The notes below the pieces were generated by a model. The model saw only the letters and a list, made by a program, of their open reading frames with translations, was not told the origin of the DNA and searched no databases. From Pantoea sp. (GTDB lineage Bacteria; Pseudomonadota; Gammaproteobacteria; Enterobacterales; Enterobacteriaceae): 64,000 nt of DNA. Each line of letters begins with the position of its first letter. Position 1 is the first letter of the stretch. Below, piece by piece: positions 59,062 through 64,000 of this stretch. Where the stretch lies: the NCBI RefSeq assembly GCF_028283705.1, contig NZ_JAPWKD010000021.1, forward strand, positions 1 to 64,000, in the 5' to 3' direction. Made by a program: the position numbers and the translations under genes.

Positions 59062-60669
59062 CTAGCCTTGTGCGACCGGTTTCAGTACGCGGAACCCATG
59101 CGTCCCATCGCGATCCAACTGTGCCACCAGGCCATATTCCCAATCAAGATACGCCTGCATCACCTCGGGTGCGATATCGGTGCCTTCATACGGGCGGCGA
59201 TAACGGTCTATCGCCGGTGACAGCAACAGTTGTGTTCCCTGCTCAGTCGGCAGACCCGCTGCGCGCCAGGCGGCGTTCCCGCCCGCCAGGACATAGACCG
59301 GCTTCCCGGTCAGTTCAGCGACCTGTTCAACGGTATACCCCGCCAGCAAGCTGCTACCGCAGGTCAGCACATAACGCCGCGCCTCGGGAAGCAACGCTTT
59401 TCCCTGTTGTTGCAGAGTTGATCGCAGCAGCCAGGCGGCACCGGGGATATGACTGTTGAGATGATTGGTGCGCGTAGTGAAATCCAGCACCTGAGTTTGC
59501 CCCTCATCCAGCCAGCTGGCGAGTAGCTCTGGTGAAACAAACTCGGGATGGGCGACGGGGGGGAGCTGCGGCTGCCATGGCCCGCTAGCGCTGAAGTCAC
59601 TGGGTTGTAATCCATCCAGCACCGCGACCTGCCAGCCAAGTTGAACCAGCCAGGATGCCGCCATATTGGCGCGGACGTTGTCATCATCGATCAGCACAAT
59701 CCGCGCACCACGAACGCTGGCGTAATGATCGGTCTCCTGCACCAGTTGTCCGCCGGGGACATGGCGGCTGCCTGGCAGATGGCCTGCTGCATACTCCTGC
59801 GCATCACGGACATCGAACAGATAGGTGGTGCGGTTTTCCTGCTGAAGACCCGCCAGGGCAGAGAGGTGAATACGCTCCACGCCTGCCTGGTCAGCCAACT
59901 GACGCGCTTGAGCTGCGGCCTGTCGCTGGACGGTTTCGCTGGTGGTTTCGTAACGGCGTGTCTGTCCTGTCTCGAGCGGATGCCCGGCCAACGTCCAGCC
60001 GATAGTGCCGTTGCGCAGTGCATAAACCGGGTTACGGATACCGGCATTCACCAGCGATTGCGTGCCGATAATGCTGCGGGTACGGCCCGCACAGTTCACG
60101 ATCACCGTGGTATTCGGTGAAGGGGCCAGGTCGCGTACCCGCAGCACCAGTTCACCGCCCGGTACGCTGGTCGCACCAGGAATACTCATGGTCTGGTATT
60201 CATCAAAACGACGCGCATCCAGCACTACCACATTGTTGCCGCTTGCCAGCAACGCATGTACCTCATCAGCCGCCAGCGACGGTGTCTGGTTATGATGTTC
60301 CACCAGTTCACCAAAGGCTTTGCTGGGGGAATTAACGTCAATAAACAGCTCACCACCCGCATCCTGCCAGCCCTGCAAATCGCCAGCCAGCAGCGCGACG
60401 TTGTGATAACCCAGCGCGGATATACGTTCCGCCGCTGTTTGTGCCAGACCTTCGCCATTATCGTACAAGGTGATGGCTGTCTCACGCCGGGGGATACGAT
60501 CCAGCCACTCCAGCTCCAGTTTGGACAAGGGAATGTTCACCGCAAACAACGGATGACCAGTGGCATACAACGCTTCATCGCGTACATCCACCAGAGCCAC
60601 TTCCTGCTGCTGGCGCAGCGCTGCAATAATGTCGGCCACCTGGCGCAACGGGAAAACCGGTTTAGTCAT
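59062..60669 (-). CDS. Four-domain rhodanese-related sulfurtransferase
   Basis: 535 residues with four rhodanese modules in tandem (about 10-110, 135-235, 265-360, 380-475) and a C-terminal tail. The active-loop Cys is present in module 2 (VNCAGRTRSI, Cys193) and module 4 (LTCGSSLLAG, Cys437). It is replaced by Asp in modules 1 (LYDNGEGLA, Asp70) and 3 (LIDDDNVRA, Asp329-330). So two modules look catalytic and two regulatory or structural. The start at 60669 overlaps the stop of the cysteine-dioxygenase-like gene (ATGACTAA). Within the organosulfur operon it probably handles sulfane sulfur from thiol oxidation; the acceptor is unknown. Confidence 0.9.
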   Translation of the reverse strand: MTKPVFPLRQVADIIAALRQQQEVALVDVRDEALYATGHPLFAVNIPLSKLELEWLDRIPRRETAITLYDNGEGLAQTAAERISALGYHNVALLAGDLQGWQDAGGELFIDVNSPSKAFGELVEHHNQTPSLAADEVHALLASGNNVVVLDARRFDEYQTMSIPGATSVPGGELVLRVRDLAPSPNTTVIVNCAGRTRSIIGTQSLVNAGIRNPVYALRNGTIGWTLAGHPLETGQTRRYETTSETVQRQAAAQARQLADQAGVERIHLSALAGLQQENRTTYLFDVRDAQEYAAGHLPGSRHVPGGQLVQETDHYASVRGARIVLIDDDNVRANMAASWLVQLGWQVAVLDGLQPSDFSASGPWQPQLPPVAHPEFVSPELLASWLDEGQTQVLDFTTRTNHLNSHIPGAAWLLRSTLQQQGKALLPEARRYVLTCGSSLLAGYTVEQVAELTGKPVYVLAGGNAAWRAAGLPTEQGTQLLLSPAIDRYRRPYEGTDIAPEVMQAYLDWEYGLVAQLDRDGTHGFRVLKPVAQG

Positions 60670-61252
60670 GTGAAAGATCCCAGATGTTTGGTAAATAACG
60701 GTTGCTGTAACCGGAGATAAACACATTTTCGCTGCCATCCTCGCGATACACCGCGCGCTTCACTGCGCCAATATTCGCGCCATAAACGTGGATGCTGATG
60801 GACACGCGGTCATCAAAGGCATTGCTGACGCGATGGATATCACCCACGGTGGGTGACACCGCCTCCACGCTGCCGGGTTCAAGCCGCACTGGCGGGCCTT
60901 CCGGTTGCAACCCCTGCGGTCCTGCTTGCCATGACTGGGAAATTTCGGCACCGCGCAGCATGCCAATCAAACCCCAGACGCGATGGTCGTGAATCGGAGT
61001 TTGCTGGCCCGGCCCCCAGACAAAGCTCACGACCGAGAAGCGTTGCTGTGCATCGGCGTAGAGTAAATATTGTTGATAATGCTGCGCATGTGGTTGGGAG
61101 AAGGCTTCATCCAGCCAGTCATCATGACGAATTAACTCGCTCAGCCAGTTGCTGCCGCGTTGTAAAATGGTTTGTTCATCGGGCTGGCTATCGAGCAATT
61201 GCGCCAGATTACCGACAAAGGTTCGCAAACGCTGATGCTGAAGCTCACTCAC
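60662..61252 (-). CDS. Cysteine-dioxygenase-like cupin protein
   Basis: 196-residue cupin of the cysteine dioxygenase type, which uses iron and oxygen to convert a thiol to a sulfinate. Metal-binding histidines are visible in TPIHDHRVWGLIGMLRG and GDIHRVSN. The Arg/Tyr pattern that would separate cysteine dioxygenase from 3-mercaptopropionate dioxygenase cannot be settled by eye, so the substrate is open. It starts with GTG overlapping the stop of the binding-protein gene (GTGA) and overlaps the rhodanese gene at its end. The tight coupling implies one pathway. Confidence 0.85.
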   Translation of the reverse strand: MSELQHQRLRTFVGNLAQLLDSQPDEQTILQRGSNWLSELIRHDDWLDEAFSQPHAQHYQQYLLYADAQQRFSVVSFVWGPGQQTPIHDHRVWGLIGMLRGAEISQSWQAGPQGLQPEGPPVRLEPGSVEAVSPTVGDIHRVSNAFDDRVSISIHVYGANIGAVKRAVYREDGSENVFISGYSNRYLPNIWDLSHD

Positions 61253-62229
61253 GATTTATCCCCCTGGGCACTTTTCGCCACCTGGTTAGCTCCCGCCGCG
61301 AGGCTGAAATCAAAGGCTTTGCTGACATCGACCTGTTTTGGCAGCACCTGGTAGCGGTGGAAGAAATCCGCTGATTTTTGCAGGGTGCCGATCAGGCTGG
61401 CGTCAAACACCAAAGGACGGATGCGCGCATCCGCAATCCAGCTGGCAGTGATGTTCGTCGGCATGTTGAGGGTTTTACCCAGCACGCGGGCGAACTCTTC
61501 GGGATGCTGCTGCGCCCATACCTGGGCTTTAGCTAAACGCACCAGCAAATCGGCAATGGCTTTGCGCTTTCCCGGATTGCTCAGCGCTTCATCGCGCGCC
61601 AGCGCGTAAGAGTAGCCAGACATAATCCCCTTACCGCCCCCCTGCGGTACACGCAGCGTGCCATCCACGGCAGTGGAGGTGGCAATGTACGGTTCCCACG
61701 GAGCCCAGGCGGCAACCGCGCCGGAAGTTAACGCGGCACGGCCATCAACCGGGCCGAGAAAACGCAGCGTGACATCGTCAGGTTTCAGGCCGGCGCGTTC
61801 CAGCAGGCCAAGGATCAGATAGTGGCCCCATCCGCCGCGGTTCACCGCAATTTGTTTGCCTTTCAGATCTTGCAGACTGTGCACCCCGGCATTGGGACGG
61901 GTGAGCAGGGCAATGCTATCGGGATTGTTTTGCCACGCCCCCACGGCTTTAACCGGCGCACCGGCGGCATAGACAAACAGGAACGGCAGATCGCCGGTGA
62001 AACCGACATCCAGTGCGCCTGCGTTCAGGGCCTCCTGCACTGGCGCACCGGAATCGAACGCCGTCAGTTTGAGATCGTATGGCAGGTTGTTGAGTTCACC
62101 AGAGGCTTTCAGCGCGGCAAAGCGGTCACCTTTGACATCTCCCAGCCGCAGGGTGACTTTTTCAGCCGCAAACAGCGGGTTGAGCGATAACGCCAGAGTC
62201 AGACCAACAAATAAAGCAGCCAGGCGCAT
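61249..62229 (-). CDS. ABC-transporter substrate-binding protein, sulfonate type (SsuA-like)
   Basis: 326-residue periplasmic binding protein. A signal peptide of about 21 residues (ending LNPLFA) precedes VTLRLGDVKGDRF. The fold is that of SsuA/TauA/NrtA proteins, with PVQEALNAGALDVGFTGDLP and GWGHYLILGLLERAGL as typical loops. The ligand is probably an aliphatic sulfonate or similar organosulfur compound, judged from the LLM monooxygenase beside it. No ABC permease or ATPase gene is in this operon within the window, so it must borrow those from elsewhere. TGATG overlap with the upstream gene. Confidence 0.88.
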   Translation of the reverse strand: MRLAALFVGLTLALSLNPLFAAEKVTLRLGDVKGDRFAALKASGELNNLPYDLKLTAFDSGAPVQEALNAGALDVGFTGDLPFLFVYAAGAPVKAVGAWQNNPDSIALLTRPNAGVHSLQDLKGKQIAVNRGGWGHYLILGLLERAGLKPDDVTLRFLGPVDGRAALTSGAVAAWAPWEPYIATSTAVDGTLRVPQGGGKGIMSGYSYALARDEALSNPGKRKAIADLLVRLAKAQVWAQQHPEEFARVLGKTLNMPTNITASWIADARIRPLVFDASLIGTLQKSADFFHRYQVLPKQVDVSKAFDFSLAAGANQVAKSAQGDKS

Positions 62230-63317
62230 CAGGCGCTCCTTTTTTCTTTGCTATCGAGGGCAGCCACTTTTTCCCGCGTCAGCGGCAGCAGCTCGCGGCC
62301 ATATTCCACTACGTCATTGAGCGGATCGAAGCCGCGAATCAACACGCTGTGAATGCCGAGGCGATAGTAATCGAGTAGCGCATCCGACACCTGTTCTGGC
62401 GTTCCCACCAACGCTGTCGAGTTGTAGCCCCCCTTCACCAGTTTGGCGACGCCAGTCCACAGCACTTTATCCAGCCGATCGCCTTCGTTAGCGGCAGCCA
62501 GCAGGCGTTGCGCACCGACACTCTGAGGTTTAGGCAGACCGAAGGTATAACCGGTTTCTGCCAGCTGTTTTTCGGCGGTGGCGCGGATATATTCGGCACG
62601 TTCCCAGGCTTCCTTTTCGGTTTTGCCGAGAATCGGACGGAAGGAAATATTGAAATCGATGTTCCTTCCCTGTTGCGCCGCAGCGGCACTCACGTTGCGT
62701 ACCGTTTCTTCCGCGCCTTTAAGCGGCTCGCCCCACAACGCAAACACATCGGCATGACGCGCGGCGACGTCAATGGCTTCCGCTGAAGAACCGCCGAAAT
62801 AAATCGGCAGCTTTTTCTGCAGGGGTTTGATGGCGGAAAAGGCCTGTTCGGCCTGATAGTACGTCCCCTGGTGGTCGTAGGGCTGCGTCGATTCCAGACT
62901 CTGCTTCAGCACCGTGAGAAACTCATTGGTTCGTGCATAGCGTTCGGTTTTATTGCGGAAATCGCCGTCGCGACGTTGTTCGCTATCGCTGCCGCCACTG
63001 ATGATATGCACCGCCAGACGGCCATCGGTAAGATGATCGAGCGAAGCCAGTTTACGCGCGGCCAGCGTGGGGGCGACAAAGCCCGGGCGGTGCGCCAGCA
63101 GAAATTTCAGTTTGCTGGTATGGGCCGCCGCGTGGGCGGTCACCAGGAACCCATCGGGTTGATCGGACCAGTAACCGACCAGAATACGGTCAAAGCCAGC
63201 GTCTTCATGGGCGCGGGCAAAGCGGGCAATATAATCTTTATCAAATAACGGGCCGCTGGCCGGGATGATCTCGGAGGCGAGGCGGTGGCCAATCATGCCA
63301 AGAAATTGAATGCTCAT
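62229..63317 (-). CDS. LLM-class flavin-dependent monooxygenase (SsuD-like)
   Basis: 362-residue member of the bacterial luciferase-like family, closest in style to alkanesulfonate monooxygenase SsuD. Such enzymes use reduced FMN and oxygen to cleave C-S bonds and release sulfite. Family blocks are HEDAGFDRILVGYWSDQPD, LKFLLAHRPGFVAPTLAARKLASLD, GRLAVHIISGGSDSEQRRDGD and LPIYFGGSSAEAIDVAARHADVFALWGEPL. AGGAG precedes the start. It is the first gene of the four-gene operon. The flavin reductase (SsuE type) it would need is not in this window. Confidence 0.88.
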   Translation of the reverse strand: MSIQFLGMIGHRLASEIIPASGPLFDKDYIARFARAHEDAGFDRILVGYWSDQPDGFLVTAHAAAHTSKLKFLLAHRPGFVAPTLAARKLASLDHLTDGRLAVHIISGGSDSEQRRDGDFRNKTERYARTNEFLTVLKQSLESTQPYDHQGTYYQAEQAFSAIKPLQKKLPIYFGGSSAEAIDVAARHADVFALWGEPLKGAEETVRNVSAAAAQQGRNIDFNISFRPILGKTEKEAWERAEYIRATAEKQLAETGYTFGLPKPQSVGAQRLLAAANEGDRLDKVLWTGVAKLVKGGYNSTALVGTPEQVSDALLDYYRLGIHSVLIRGFDPLNDVVEYGRELLPLTREKVAALDSKEKRSA

Positions 63318-63483
63318 GCTGTTCTCCTGATGTGACGTCAGTGAGAAAAGCTACGGGCGCAGGCGGTGGCAACGGAAATTCAATATTGTGCAAAGGTTTT
63401 GCGTGGAATGATGAAGCAGGAGCGGGCGCGGCGAGAGGCGTGAAAAAATGAGATATAACGGATAGGAATAATTAAGAAGAGAA

Positions 63484-63503
63484 GGGCGAGCCGCAGCTCG
63501 CCC
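63484..63503 (-). terminator. nupC terminator
   Basis: GGGCGAGC-CGCA-GCTCGCCC; on the minus strand TTCTCTTCTTAATT follows. It begins a few bases after the nupC stop. Confidence 0.8.
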
Positions 63504-63509
63504 CGTGCA

Positions 63510-64000
63510 TCAGAATGCCAGCACCAGACCGGCAATCGCGGCAGAAAGCACGCTCACCAGGGTAGAGCCGTACAGCAGCTTCAGACCAAAGCGGGAAACC
63601 ACATTGCCTTGTTCTTCGTTCAGGCCTTTAATCGCACCAGCAACAATGCCGATAGAAGAGAAGTTGGCGAAAGAAACGAGGAACACCGACAGAATACCTT
63701 CCGCATGCGGAGAGAGCTGGCCGGCAATTTTTTGCAGATCCATCATCGCCACGAATTCGTTAGAAACCAGTTTGGTCGCCATGATGCTGCCAACCTGCAA
63801 CGCTTCGTTAGACGGCACACCCATCACCCAGGCAAACGGGTAGAATACATAACCCAGCACGCCCTGGAAGCTGATGCCGAAAATCACATCAAACAACGCA
63901 TTCAGGCCGGAAATCAGGGCGATAAAGCCGATCAGCATAGCGGCAACGATAATCGCCACGCGGAAACCGGCCAGGATGTATTCGCCCAGCATTTCGAAGA
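63510..64000 (-). CDS. nupC: NupC, nucleoside:proton symporter (3' part, cut by window edge)
   Basis: C-terminal ~163 residues of a concentrative nucleoside transporter; the frame runs off the right edge (in-frame residues F-E before the Met at 63992). The blocks [38 protein letters not shown] and [18 protein letters not shown] are characteristic of NupC, including the conserved NEF and FANFSSIG motifs of the CNT family. E. coli nupC lies in the same neighbourhood. Followed by a hairpin terminator. Confidence 0.94.
   Translation of the reverse strand, partial: FEMLGEYILAGFRVAIIVAAMLIGFIALISGLNALFDVIFGISFQGVLGYVFYPFAWVMGVPSNEALQVGSIMATKLVSNEFVAMMDLQKIAGQLSPHAEGILSVFLVSFANFSSIGIVAGAIKGLNEEQGNVVSRFGLKLLYGSTLVSVLSAAIAGLVLAF

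Overview
The window is a 64-kb chromosomal segment of an enterobacterium. Its gene order closely follows the Escherichia coli yffB-acrD-narQ-nudK-ypfG-tktB-talA-maeB-hemF-amiA-cysPTWAM-crr-ptsI-ptsH-cysK-cysZ-zipA-ligA-gltX-nupC stretch. A plant- or insect-associated Erwiniaceae (Pantoea or a close relative) is the most likely source. That is an inference from the E. coli-like core combined with differences such as katG beside yffB, a nap cluster beside narQP, and dispersed GTAG-type REP elements; no marker gene in the window proves the genus.

Layout. 1-6.2 kb: 5' part of yffB, catalase-peroxidase katG, the 19-residue protein ypfM and the RND pump acrD. 6.4-16.2 kb: a nitrate block, with the NarQ/NarP sensor-regulator pair as an operon, a small periplasmic DUF1471 protein, asparagine permease ansP, the periplasmic nitrate reductase operon napFDABC (no napGH) and nudK. 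16.2-23.0 kb: an AT-rich islet between nudK and ypfG with two large genes on the minus strand, a 1572-residue orphan protein followed by a 519-residue protein carrying what reads as a circularly permuted OTU cysteine-protease (deubiquitinase-like) domain. This is the most novel part of the window. 23.0-31.1 kb: ypfG, a frameshifted ampH, tktB, talA, maeB. 31.2-35.7 kb: hemF, amiA, ypeA, yfeZ, yfeY, yfeX.

35.9-47.9 kb is a sulfur and sugar-transport block: the sulfate/thiosulfate transporter cysPTWA with cysM, an unnamed OmpR/CpxA-type two-component system, the PTS operon ptsH-ptsI-crr, then cysK and cysZ. 48.1-56.6 kb: zipA, ligA, ypeB, yfeH, yfeR, a FlxA-like protein, a tRNA-Val x3/tRNA-Lys operon followed by a tRNA-derived 168-bp repeat resembling the rtT repeats of E. 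coli tyrT, then gltX and yfeC. 56.7-64 kb: a FocA/NirC-type channel, two tRNA-Ala genes with a near-consensus promoter, a frameshifted membrane-protein gene plus a DUF1493 gene, a four-gene organosulfur operon (LLM flavin monooxygenase, sulfonate-type binding protein, cysteine-dioxygenase-like cupin, four-domain rhodanese), and the 3' part of nupC.

How the parts work together. Nap reduces nitrate in the periplasm and NarQP is the usual sensor-regulator of that pathway. CysPTWA imports sulfate/thiosulfate, CysM and CysK make cysteine, and the organosulfur operon probably supplies sulfur from sulfonates or thiols. PtsH/PtsI/Crr drives sugar uptake, and TktB/TalA/MaeB serve the pentose-phosphate and malate branches. 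Two genes (ampH and the gene at 58239) are each broken by one extra base in a homopolymer, so either recent decay or sequence error should be considered. GTAG-type REP elements, some as inverted pairs, lie in at least five intergenic spaces.
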